A program made the translations under genes and the position numbers. This document shows, one piece after another, positions 1 to 6,284 of a DNA stretch of 10,482 nt; position 1 is the first letter of the stretch; the number at the start of each line of letters is the position of its first letter. The DNA is from an uncultured Eubacteriales bacterium. GTDB taxonomy: Bacteria; Bacillota; Clostridia; Oscillospirales; CAG-272. The stretch is taken from the NCBI GenBank assembly GCA_905210485.1, contig CAJLXA010000054.1:1-10482 (forward strand), in the 5' to 3' direction. The notes under the pieces were generated by a model, which was not told the DNA's origin, searched no databases, and saw only the letters and a program-made list of their open reading frames with translations.

Positions 1-675
1 CGCGTAGCGGATACCGTCCGCCGTAAAAGAACGCGGCAATGTATAGTTACCGTGTACGTGACCGAAATATACGCGGCGTATACCGAATTCATGCAATACA
101 TCGGTAATGGCGGGAACGGTAAGGCCGTTATACACGGGCGGGAAATGAAGAAAAACGAGCATTTCTGCGTCGGGCGCGTTCTTTTTCAATGACAGTCCCG
201 TTTCAAGCGAAAGACGAAGCCGCGCGGCCTCGCGTGCGGTCATCTTTTCATAATCGGTATCCTTGGGAATTTTTTCGGCGCCGGGATCGGCAAACCAGCC
301 GCGCGAGCCGCAGAGGATGAAATTCTCCACATGGTAAGCGTTGTTGTACAGAAAATCAATTCCGGAAAAGCCGTGTGCGGCAAGGAATTTTTCCGTTTTG
401 GCCATGGTCGTCCACCAGAAATCGTGATTGCCTTTGCCGAGAATCTTTCTGCCGGGCAATAAATTCAGAAATTCAAAGTCTTTTTCCGCATCGTTCAGGG
501 TCAATGCCCATGAAATATCGCCCGGAACCACCACGGTGTCGCCCGGTTCCACAACGGCGTTCCAATTGTTTTTGATTTTGTTTGTGTAATCGCACCAACG
601 CCGCCCGAAAACCTCCATGGATTTATCGGGATCGGCCATCGAAAGGTGCAGATCGGCCATAACGTAAAGGGACAT
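1..675 (-). CDS. Metallophosphoesterase (COG1768-like predicted phosphohydrolase), 3' end cut by window edge
   Basis: Reading down from an ATG at 675, an open frame of 225 codons reaches the window edge without a stop. It shows the calcineurin-like metallophosphoesterase motifs in order: DLH at residues 8-10, GD at 52-53, GNHD at 82-85, an LHFPP histidine at 177 and GHVH at 205-208. These residues bind a two-metal centre in this family, so a cytosolic phosphoesterase is expected; no signal peptide or membrane segment is visible. The physiological substrate is unknown. Proteins of this type are about 230-240 residues, so only a few C-terminal residues are probably missing. The start is supported by AGGAG seven bases upstream (683-687 on the complement). 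The gene is divergent from the DUF1540 gene. Family assignment is firm; the COG1768 subgroup is from memory of its overall pattern. Confidence 0.88.
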   Translation of the reverse strand, partial: MSLYVMADLHLSMADPDKSMEVFGRRWCDYTNKIKNNWNAVVEPGDTVVVPGDISWALTLNDAEKDFEFLNLLPGRKILGKGNHDFWWTTMAKTEKFLAAHGFSGIDFLYNNAYHVENFILCGSRGWFADPGAEKIPKDTDYEKMTAREAARLRLSLETGLSLKKNAPDAEMLVFLHFPPVYNGLTVPAITDVLHEFGIRRVYFGHVHGNYTLPRSFTADGIRYA

Positions 676-754
676 TGTTTTTCTCCTGACATGTATAAAA
701 CGGAAACGGCATGCGCAGAATAGAGGCATACCCGAATTTAAGGAGGATATAAAA
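676..754. promoter_or_regulatory. Short divergent intergenic region
   Basis: These 79 bases separate the start of the phosphoesterase gene (minus) from that of the DUF1540 gene (plus) and must hold both ribosome binding sites: AGGAG for the first and AAGGAGG at 740-746 for the second. A TATAAA at 694-699 could be a -10 box for the plus gene, with GGGACA at 669-674 as a poor -35 at 19-base spacing. No convincing promoter was found for the minus gene. The promoter call is weak. Confidence 0.3.
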
Positions 755-949
755 ATGGAACACAAGAATAATTGCGAAAATCATCCCTGCGAAGAAAAGC
801 GCATTGACGGTATTGTCTGCGATGCAAAGCATTGCATGTATCATGACATGTCGAACAATTGCTGCGCCGGCAAGATTGCCGTCGGCCCGGCAAGCGCACA
901 GAGCTCCGGCGAAACCGTTTGCGCCACCTTTAAACCCCGCGAAGAGTAA
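755..949 (+). CDS. DUF1540 domain small cysteine-rich protein
   Basis: This 64-residue protein matches the DUF1540 pattern: a cysteine pair at residues 22 and 27, a cysteine at 37 followed by a short hydrophobic run (IAVG), and a final C-A-T-F motif with Cys56. Three further cysteines (7, 12, 36) are outside that core. The four core cysteines suggest a small metal-binding knuckle, which is inference; the function of DUF1540 proteins is not established. They are common in Clostridia and other Firmicutes, often as small stand-alone genes. The start has an ideal AAGGAGG eight bases upstream. No signal peptide or membrane segment is seen. The TAA stop at 947-949 is directly followed by the complement of the thrC stop, so the two genes converge with no gap. 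Confidence 0.88.
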   Translation: MEHKNNCENHPCEEKRIDGIVCDAKHCMYHDMSNNCCAGKIAVGPASAQSSGETVCATFKPREE

Positions 950-2443
950 TCATTTTTTCGGATTTTCGGCAAAGCGAATGACGGAATCCGTCATTTCCTG
1001 AACGGAGATCACATCGGAAAAACGCATTTTGCGCGACGCAAGGTCGGCAAGAGCATAATGGATAGGCACACCTGTGTAAGAAGAAAGAACGGAGGGCGCA
1101 AGGAGGGCATCGGAGGGTTTTTCTTTTCCGAGAGCCGCATATACGTCGGCCGCGAATTTATACGGGCTTGCGGTGGAAGCGACGAGAATTTTTCTCTCGC
1201 TTCCGCTTTCTTTTTTGTAACATTCGGCCGCATAATAACCGACGGCAGTATGTGTATCCATGAGATAGCTTTCACGTTCGTATACTTCCCGAATGGTGGC
1301 GCGGATTTGGTCCTCAGTAGCGAAATATCCGCAAAAATCGGAGGAAATAACGGAAAATTCTTCGGCAGAAAGCGTATAGCAACCGTTTTTCGCAAGAGAT
1401 TTCATGTACGCCGCGGTTTTTTCGGGACCGGCGACAAGGTAGAGCAGACGTTCAAGGTTGCTTGAAATCAGGATATCCATGGACGGCGAGATGGTAGCGT
1501 GGAAAGGACGGTTACGGTCATAAGTACCCGTTTTGAGAAAATCGGTAAGGACATTGTTTTCATTGGAGGCGCATATGAATTTTCCGATCGGCAGTCCCAT
1601 TTTCTTGGCGAGAAACGCGGCAAAAATATTCCCGAAGTTACCGGTGGGAACCGCAATGTCCACCTGTTCACCGAGCGCGATTGCACCGCTATTCACCATA
1701 TCGCAGTAAGCGGATACATAATAAACGATCTGCGGTACAAGTCGTCCCCAGTTGATGGAGTTGGCGCTGGAGAGAAATACGCCGTGTTTATTGAGGCGTT
1801 CGGCAACGGCTGCATCGGAGAAAATACGTTTCACGCCGTTCTGGGCATCGTCAAAGTTACCGTCGATGGCGGCGACATCCACATTTTCTCCTTCCTGCGT
1901 CATCATCTGCAATTTCTGCACGCGGCTGACGCCGGATACGGGATAGAAGACTTTGATGCGTACATGCGGCACGTCTTTATACCCCTCAAGCGCCGCCTTT
2001 CCGGTATCGCCGGAAGTGGCAACAAGAATCAGCGCGTCACGCGTTTCATTGGTTTTGACCAGTGCGCGCGACAAAAGACGGGGCATGATCTGAAGCGCCA
2101 TATCTTTGAACGCCGCAGTGGGACCGTGAAAAAGTTCCAGAAGCGAAATGTCGTTTTTCAGCGGAACCACTGGGGCAATACCGCCGCGGAATTTTTCCGC
2201 GCTGTACGCCGCACGGCAATCGTGAAGCAGTTCTTCGGCCGTGTAATCGGTAAGGAACAGACCGAGAATTTCTGCGGCACGGGAAGGGTAATCCATCTTT
2301 GCAAGGCGTATGATATCCTCTTTTGAAAGGGACGGAATGGTTTCCGGCATGAAGAGACCGCCGTCGGGGGCGAGACCCGTCTTGATGGCTTCGGCGGCGG
2401 AGACGCCCGCACCGTTTTGATTTCTTGTACTTTTGTAATTCAT
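950..2443 (-). CDS. thrC: Threonine synthase
   Basis: The 497-residue protein is a full-length threonine synthase, the PLP enzyme that converts O-phosphohomoserine to threonine and phosphate in the cytosol. Visible signatures are the N-terminal segment with APDGGLF (25-31), the PLP-lysine motif TAAFKDMA with Lys113, the phosphate-binding-type loop TSGDTGK (143-149) and PTGNFGN (266-272). The length fits the long bacterial class. I placed the start at the ATG at 2443, with AAAGGA seven bases upstream; the frame stays open to 2515, but that would overlap the dipeptidase gene. It is the last gene of the minus-strand train, 29 bases after the dipeptidase. The usual partners hom and thrB are not in the window. 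No terminator is visible before the convergent DUF1540 gene, so transcription may read into its antisense strand. Confidence 0.96.
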   Translation of the reverse strand: MNYKSTRNQNGAGVSAAEAIKTGLAPDGGLFMPETIPSLSKEDIIRLAKMDYPSRAAEILGLFLTDYTAEELLHDCRAAYSAEKFRGGIAPVVPLKNDISLLELFHGPTAAFKDMALQIMPRLLSRALVKTNETRDALILVATSGDTGKAALEGYKDVPHVRIKVFYPVSGVSRVQKLQMMTQEGENVDVAAIDGNFDDAQNGVKRIFSDAAVAERLNKHGVFLSSANSINWGRLVPQIVYYVSAYCDMVNSGAIALGEQVDIAVPTGNFGNIFAAFLAKKMGLPIGKFICASNENNVLTDFLKTGTYDRNRPFHATISPSMDILISSNLERLLYLVAGPEKTAAYMKSLAKNGCYTLSAEEFSVISSDFCGYFATEDQIRATIREVYERESYLMDTHTAVGYYAAECYKKESGSERKILVASTASPYKFAADVYAALGKEKPSDALLAPSVLSSYTGVPIHYALADLASRKMRFSDVISVQEMTDSVIRFAENPKK

Positions 2444-2472
2444 ATCGGTATCCTTTTCTTTGAATTTTGCTT

Positions 2473-3363
2473 TTAAACTTTTTTCGTCAGAATGTATTTT
2501 TCGGTGAAACGGCACAGATTGCCGTAAAAAATATCGTCAAGAAGCGTTTCGTCCATGCCGCGTTTTGCAAGGTATTCGCGGAATTTCGGAATGTCCGCAA
2601 CAGTGGAAAGGCCGTCCGGAAGAACGTCCACACCGTCAAGATCGCATCCGAGCGCAAGGGAATAACGGCAACCGTGCGTAAGGAAATAGTCAATATGGCG
2701 GTAGGCGCAGTCGAAGTCTGCTTTTCCGTCTTCTGAGAGAAAAACGGGGTACAGATTCAGACCGATCACGCCGCCGGTTTTGTTTACGGCGTCGATCTGA
2801 CCGTCTCGGAGATTGCGGGAGTGAGGATTCAGAGCATAGACAGCGGAATGGGAAGCAACAACGGGGCGGTCATATCCTGCCGATAATGTAAAGATGTCAT
2901 CGGCCGAACGAACCGAAGCATGGGAAATATCCAGAACCATGCCGCGGGAAAGGGCATCGGCAAGCAATTTTTTACCGAAAGGCGTAAGGCCGGCATCGGT
3001 ATTGTGCGAGCCGCCGACGGCGGTTTCTCCCGACCAGAGCGGGGTCAACAGACGAACGCCGTATTTTTCGGCTACAGCGGCGCCGTCCGGTATAACGGAG
3101 AGGATTCTGGCGTCTTCAATTGTCAGAACCGGCGTGATATTTTCCGGCAGATGCATAGTTTGATAATATTCGGCTGTTTTGATGAAAAGTTCGTATCCGT
3201 CTTTATCGGAAAGTTCCGGCGCGGTGAAAAGTGCAAAATATTGAATCACTTTCGGATAAGAAGCCAAAGCGGAGATCGGATTCTGAAGTTTATTTTCCGG
3301 CGTTCCGGCATAAAGACATGTCAGCGTATCGCAATGGAAATCGGCATAAGGAAAAGAATACAT
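2473..3363 (-). CDS. Membrane-dipeptidase-type metallopeptidase (peptidase M19)
   Basis: The 296-residue protein has the M19 (renal dipeptidase) metal-site pattern: HxD at His10 and Asp12, a glutamate in TIEDA (Glu83), DISH with His148, SHS with His172, the RNL arginine at 184 and GCDLDG with Asp241. These match the di-zinc ligands and substrate-binding residues of the family, which hydrolyses dipeptides and often accepts a D-amino acid at the C-terminal side. No signal peptide or anchor is seen, so a cytosolic enzyme is likely, perhaps in peptide or wall-fragment recycling (inference). The ATG at 3363 puts HCD near the N-terminus as expected. Its best Shine-Dalgarno, GGGAGG, lies 14 bases upstream, unusually far, and no better start exists. 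The gene follows yraN after 68 bases and precedes thrC by 29. Confidence 0.92.
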   Translation of the reverse strand: MYSFPYADFHCDTLTCLYAGTPENKLQNPISALASYPKVIQYFALFTAPELSDKDGYELFIKTAEYYQTMHLPENITPVLTIEDARILSVIPDGAAVAEKYGVRLLTPLWSGETAVGGSHNTDAGLTPFGKKLLADALSRGMVLDISHASVRSADDIFTLSAGYDRPVVASHSAVYALNPHSRNLRDGQIDAVNKTGGVIGLNLYPVFLSEDGKADFDCAYRHIDYFLTHGCRYSLALGCDLDGVDVLPDGLSTVADIPKFREYLAKRGMDETLLDDIFYGNLCRFTEKYILTKKV

Positions 3364-3431
3364 AATAGGATCGTTAACCTCCCAAAAAGAATCTTTTTAT
3401 TGAGATATAGCAGGGCAGAAGAAAAAGGACG
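3364..3431. other. Gap between yraN and the dipeptidase gene
   Basis: This 68-base gap is the largest in the minus-strand gene train. On the minus strand it holds a weak A/T hairpin (AAAAAG-ATT-CTTTTT, around 3387-3401), which has no GC stem and is unlikely to be a strong terminator, and then the GGGAGG ribosome binding site. TATATC could be a poor -10 box but lacks a matching -35. Whether the dipeptidase and thrC genes have their own promoter cannot be decided here. Confidence 0.35.
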
Positions 3432-3830
3432 TCAGTGGAAAGCGTCTTCGATAATATGTACTTCGAGAACTTTCATACGGGAAAAAAGTCCGCGTCCGAG
3501 ATAGACCTCGGCAACGTCGAAACGGATTTTTCTGTTTGTGGGATGCGCGCTGAGATAAGCATATGCCGCCTGCTTCAGAGAATGAATTTTGTCCTGCGTG
3601 ACGGCCGAAGCGGGAATACCGAAAAAGGGATTGCTTTCCGGAGTTTGCGTCCGTGTTTTGACTTCAATGAAAATCAGTGTGTCGCGGGTTTCGGCGATCA
3701 GGTCGATTTCATGCCGGCCGGCACGGAAATTGCGTGCGCAGATATGCGCGCCGTGACGTCTATAGTATCGGGCGGCCTGTTTTTCGCCGTAGCGACCGAT
3801 CACCTGTTTTTCCGTTTCGGTATTTTTCAT
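3432..3830 (-). CDS. yraN: YraN / UPF0102 family nuclease-like protein
   Basis: The 132-residue protein matches the YraN/UPF0102 family. It shows the N-terminal GE at residues 15-16, the ARNFR segment (32-36), EIDLIA (Glu41, Asp43), IFIEVKTR (53-60, with Glu56 and Lys58), then a KIHSLKQAAYAYL helix and a final IRFDVAEV strand. The spaced acidic residues followed by E-x-K form the PD-(D/E)XK nuclease signature, so a DNA-acting nuclease role is suspected, but the cellular function is not firmly known. The start at 3830 overlaps the rnhB stop as ATGA, implying translational coupling. The frame extends upstream to 3977, but that part lies inside rnhB and does not look like the family. Co-location with rnhB is common in bacteria and suggests a nucleic-acid maintenance role (inference). 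Confidence 0.93.
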   Translation of the reverse strand: MKNTETEKQVIGRYGEKQAARYYRRHGAHICARNFRAGRHEIDLIAETRDTLIFIEVKTRTQTPESNPFFGIPASAVTQDKIHSLKQAAYAYLSAHPTNRKIRFDVAEVYLGRGLFSRMKVLEVHIIEDAFH

Positions 3831-4432
3831 TTCTTTTCGTTCAGAAAACCGAGAAAGCTGCGACGGTGAATCGGGCACGGGCCATATGTACGGAGAGCTT
3901 CCATGTGTTCTTTTGTACCGTAACCTTTGTGTTTTCCGAAACCGTATTGCGGATAGTTTTCGTCGTCTTTTATGCAAAGGCGGTCACGCGTGACCTTGGC
4001 AATAACCGACGCGGCGGCGATCGACAGCGAGAGCGCGTCGCCTTTTATGACCGGAACGGCCGTGACGGGAAGATCACGGGCAATGTTGCCGTCGACCAAT
4101 GCAAAATCGGGCGGCGTTTTCAGATTTTCCACAGCGCGGCGCATGGCCAGCATGTCGGCGTTCAGTATATTCAGGCGGTCGATTTCTTCGGGTGACGCCA
4201 TACCGACGCCGACCGCAACCGCTTCGCGGAGAATGACGTCATAGAGCATATCGCGTTTTTTCGGAGTCAGTTTTTTGGAATCGTTAAGACCGGGAATCAT
4301 TACGTCAGGCGGCAGAATAACGGCCGCGGCGACGACGGGACCGGACAACGGACCTCGCCCCGCTTCATCAATGCCGCAAATAACTTTGTAGCCTTCTGCC
4401 TTGTATTTTTCCTCAAATTCAAAGTTCGGCAT
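3827..4432 (-). CDS. rnhB: Ribonuclease HII
   Basis: The 201-residue protein is a complete RNase HII, which cuts the RNA strand of RNA/DNA hybrids and starts removal of single ribonucleotides from DNA. The signature GIDEAGRGPLSGP (20-32) carries catalytic Asp22 and Glu23. Asp114 (VDGN) and Asp132 (KGD) fit the other two acidic catalytic positions. NDSKKL (50-55), AAASVIAKVTRD (139-150) and the C-terminal YGFGKHKGYGT segment (163-173) are also typical. I chose the ATG at 4432 because GGGAG sits six bases upstream; an in-frame TTG at 4453 has no such site. The gene overlaps the end of rbgA by 14 bases and the start of yraN by 4, so the three are probably made from one message. Confidence 0.96.
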   Translation of the reverse strand: MPNFEFEEKYKAEGYKVICGIDEAGRGPLSGPVVAAAVILPPDVMIPGLNDSKKLTPKKRDMLYDVILREAVAVGVGMASPEEIDRLNILNADMLAMRRAVENLKTPPDFALVDGNIARDLPVTAVPVIKGDALSLSIAAASVIAKVTRDRLCIKDDENYPQYGFGKHKGYGTKEHMEALRTYGPCPIHRRSFLGFLNEKK

Positions 4433-5300
4433 CGTATTCTCCCGGTGTTTCAAGTGTGATTTTTCCGATTTTTCCGCCGCGGAATTCGGTGAGCAGCATA
4501 TCGGCCGTACGATCGGTGTCGATCTCGCCGCCGGCTATCAGCATACCGCGCTTTTTTCCGATAAGGAGAAAGAGTTCTTCTTTCGTGACATCGCGGATCG
4601 CGTCATCGGTCAGTTTATATCTTGCCGTCAGAAGGGCGGGATAACGTGTACGGAGACGGTCGCAAAGTATGGCGGCAATTTCTTCCGTTGCGAGAATATC
4701 GTCTTTTATTGCCCCGGTAATAGCGAGGTTTTCGCCGGTTTCCCGCCGGTCGAAGCGCGGCCAGAGAACGCCCGGCATATCCAGAAGATCAAGACCGATT
4801 GAGGTCGGCACCCATTGTTTATTGACGGTGACGCCCGGACGGTTTTCCGCCTTTGCTTTTTTGGCGCCGGCAAGACGATTTATCAGCGTGGATTTGCCGA
4901 CATTGGGAATTCCCACGATCATCGCTTTAAGACGGCGGTTGGCCATGCCTTTTTCGGCATAGCGCGCGCATTTTTCCTTCAGAATCGTGCGTACCGCGTC
5001 GCTGATCCTATTGATACCGTCGCCTGTAACGCAATCGGTAAAAAGGCTGTTTTCCCCTTTGGCTTTATAAAAATCAAGCCATTTACGCCCGTAAGCGGGG
5101 TCGGACAGGGAAGATTTGTTATACAGCGTCAGAAGCGGTTTTTCGCCGACGATACGCTGTATTTCGGGATTGCGGGAACTGAAAGGAATCCGCGCGTCCG
5201 CAAGTTCAATAATGATATCCACATCGCCGAGACATTCCTGCATCATGCGCCGTGTTTTGGCCATGTGGCCGGGGAACCACTGTATTGTCGATGAGGGCAT
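4419..5300 (-). CDS. rbgA: Ribosome biogenesis GTPase RbgA (YlqF)
   Basis: The 293-residue protein is a circularly permuted GTPase of the YlqF/RbgA type, needed in Firmicutes for late assembly of the 50S ribosomal subunit. It begins with the conserved WFPGHM (8-13) and DARIP (35-39). The G4 region follows (61-64), then G1 GIPNVGKS (130-137), the G2 threonine in PGVT (Thr158) and G3 DMPG (174-177), followed by the C-terminal helical domain. The G4 motif reads NKSS instead of NKxD, confirmed from the DNA (around 5108-5122 on the complement), so the aspartate that normally reads guanine is absent. The start has GAGGAG six bases upstream. It follows lepB by 14 bases and overlaps rnhB by 14. Its closeness to rplS, a 50S protein gene, fits its role. 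Confidence 0.95.
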   Translation of the reverse strand: MPSSTIQWFPGHMAKTRRMMQECLGDVDIIIELADARIPFSSRNPEIQRIVGEKPLLTLYNKSSLSDPAYGRKWLDFYKAKGENSLFTDCVTGDGINRISDAVRTILKEKCARYAEKGMANRRLKAMIVGIPNVGKSTLINRLAGAKKAKAENRPGVTVNKQWVPTSIGLDLLDMPGVLWPRFDRRETGENLAITGAIKDDILATEEIAAILCDRLRTRYPALLTARYKLTDDAIRDVTKEELFLLIGKKRGMLIAGGEIDTDRTADMLLTEFRGGKIGKITLETPGEYDAEL

Positions 5301-5314
5301 AGTATCTCCTCTCT

Positions 5315-5887
5315 TTATTTGACGGTGCCGAAGCGTGAAAAGGGGCTGACGCGAAGGATCACATGACCGAGGACGGTGCGTTCGTCGATAAAACCGAAGT
5401 AACGGCTGTCAAGAGAATCATTCCGATGATCGCCGAGGACGAACAGTTTTCCGTCCGGTACCGTGTAATCGACGGAAAGGCGGATAACGCCGCGTGTAAA
5501 ATAGGTATACGGCATATTATCCGTGAAGACATAATCGTCGGCGATTTTTTCACCGTTGACATAAATGCCGTTCTGTTCCATGCGAACAGTGTCGCCCGCG
5601 GTGGCGATCACACGTTTGACAAGGGCGTTTTCATGTCCCGTTTCGGCCTGAGACTGAAAAACGATGATGTCGCCGGCTTTCGGCGAATAGAACAGATCGC
5701 TGATAAGTAAACGCTCGCCGTCCTGCAAGGTGTTTTGCATGGATTTCCCGTCCACAACGGTCTGCCGCACAAAAAAAGAAAAGAGAATGAGGACAAGCGA
5801 CATGGTGATGATAAATATTTCGAGAAAGTCAAAACTGTCGGAACGGAATTTTCCGGGTTCCGATGTTGTTTTCTCATTGTTTTCCAT
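5315..5887 (-). CDS. lepB: Signal peptidase I
   Basis: The 190-residue protein is a type I signal peptidase, which removes signal peptides from exported proteins at the outer face of the cytoplasmic membrane. It has a short cytosolic N-terminus, one membrane segment at about 22-40, the catalytic serine in GKSMQNT (Ser49), the catalytic lysine in VKRVIA (Lys91), and the GDHRNDSLDSRYFG box (152-165). The usual proline of the SMxPT box is Asn52 here; I believe SMxNT occurs in other Firmicute enzymes and do not treat it as a defect. The ATG at 5887 follows AAGGAG by 11 bases, slightly long. The frame remains open upstream to 6007, but that stretch crosses the promoter. It is the first gene of the minus-strand train. 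Confidence 0.95.
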   Translation of the reverse strand: MENNEKTTSEPGKFRSDSFDFLEIFIITMSLVLILFSFFVRQTVVDGKSMQNTLQDGERLLISDLFYSPKAGDIIVFQSQAETGHENALVKRVIATAGDTVRMEQNGIYVNGEKIADDYVFTDNMPYTYFTRGVIRLSVDYTVPDGKLFVLGDHRNDSLDSRYFGFIDERTVLGHVILRVSPFSRFGTVK

Positions 5888-5985
5888 TAGGAGCACATCT
5901 CCTTTATTCGATTTTTTTACGATATGGTTTCCGACCGTTGTCCCAAAGCGGGAAAAACGACGTATAGAAACGATAAAATGTACAG

Positions 5986-5999
5986 TACTTATGTAAGTA
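5986..5999. repeat. Inverted repeat over the lepB -10 and start region
   Basis: TACTTA-TG-TAAGTA forms a perfect 14-base inverted repeat. It overlaps the -10 box of the lepB promoter (5996-6001) and the expected transcription start, a position from which a bound repressor would block transcription. A second small palindrome, GTACAGTAC, partly overlaps on its left side (5980-5988). No regulator gene is nearby, and a repeat this short may be chance in AT-rich DNA. Confidence 0.4.
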
Positions 6000-6024
6000 T
6001 AACACATCTTGACGGCTTTTACAA
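5996..6024 (-). promoter_or_regulatory. Sigma-A promoter for the lepB gene train
   Basis: On the minus strand, TTGTAA (6019-6024) is followed after exactly 17 bases by TATACT (5996-6001), preceded by TGT, which forms an extended -10 element. Transcription should begin near 5989, giving a leader of about 100 bases before lepB. The fit to consensus is good and no other strong promoter is visible within the minus-strand train. Confidence 0.75.
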
Positions 6025-6051
6025 CAGAATTTTTGCGGCGAATACAAAATT

Positions 6052-6079
6052 TTCCGAAAAATCACCCGCATTTTCGGAA
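6052..6079. repeat. 9-bp inverted repeat between divergent promoters
   Basis: TTCCGAAAA (6052-6060) and TTTTCGGAA (6071-6079) are perfect inverted copies separated by ten bases. The repeat sits upstream of both the lepB and the rplS -35 boxes. It is not followed by a T-run adjacent to the stem on either strand, so it is not a typical terminator; a protein-binding site is possible. Confidence 0.5.
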
Positions 6080-6169
6080 GTTGTCGGCAATGATGAAAAA
6101 GTATATGTCCGTTTTCGCAAAAATTCTTGAAATAAATGCAATTTTGCCCGATATTTTTTTAAAAACCTA

Positions 6170-6198
6170 TTGCAATCCGAGGAAGAATATGCTATTAT
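6170..6198 (+). promoter_or_regulatory. Sigma-A promoter for rplS
   Basis: TTGCAA (6170-6175) and TATTAT (6193-6198) are spaced by exactly 17 bases, and TGC before the -10 box gives an extended -10 element. The start of transcription should be near 6205, leaving a leader of about 80 bases. This is one of the best promoter matches in the window. Confidence 0.78.
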
Positions 6199-6204
6199 TT
6201 ATAT

Positions 6205-6284
6205 GTTGCGCCCGTGCGCAACGGATTCAGAACAGTCCTCTGCGAAGCTCTGCATGAATGTTCGGTATGAAGGAGGAGCCTATT
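6205..6284 (+). promoter_or_regulatory. Structured leader of rplS, possible L19-type autoregulatory leader
   Basis: The predicted message begins with a perfect 7-bp hairpin: GTTGCGC (6205-6211), loop CCGT, GCGCAAC (6216-6222). Next, GAACA (6230-6234) can pair with TGTTC (6259-6263), or alternatively ATTCA (6225-6229) with TGAAT (6255-6259). TCCTC at 6236-6240 is complementary to GAGGA at 6273-6277 in the Shine-Dalgarno and could hide it. Leaders that let bL19 control its own gene are known in Firmicutes (L19 leader). I cannot align this one to that family, so the assignment is inference. Confidence 0.45.

Larger units (their letters stand above)
5888..6284. other. Long divergent regulatory region between lepB and rplS
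   Basis: About 400 bases hold no convincing gene. From left to right they contain the lepB leader, the lepB promoter, an AT-rich spacer with a 9-bp inverted repeat, the rplS promoter and the rplS leader; each is listed separately. A short plus-strand frame starting at 6009 has no ribosome binding site and no recognisable family, and runs through the rplS promoter. A second possible plus-strand promoter, TTGAAA at 6127-6132 with GATATT at 6150-6155, lies upstream of the main one, but such matches arise easily in AT-rich DNA. Confidence 0.7.

Noticed and set aside
1499..2326. A 275-codon open frame on the plus strand opposite thrC
   Set aside because: It lies wholly antisense to a clear threonine synthase, has no ribosome binding site and no recognisable domain. 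GC-rich third positions readily leave such frames open.
2920..3504. A 194-codon plus-strand frame opposite the dipeptidase and the end of yraN
   Set aside because: It is antisense to two well-supported genes, and its protein is low in pattern and matches nothing known.
5729..5746. SMQNT in signal peptidase I instead of SMxPT
   Set aside because: The catalytic serine and lysine and the GDHRNDS box are intact, and a non-proline at this place is, to my knowledge, tolerated in Firmicute enzymes, so it was not raised as an anomaly.
6009..6257. A short plus-strand frame in the lepB-rplS spacer
   Set aside because: It has no Shine-Dalgarno, crosses the rplS promoter and leader, and resembles no known small protein.
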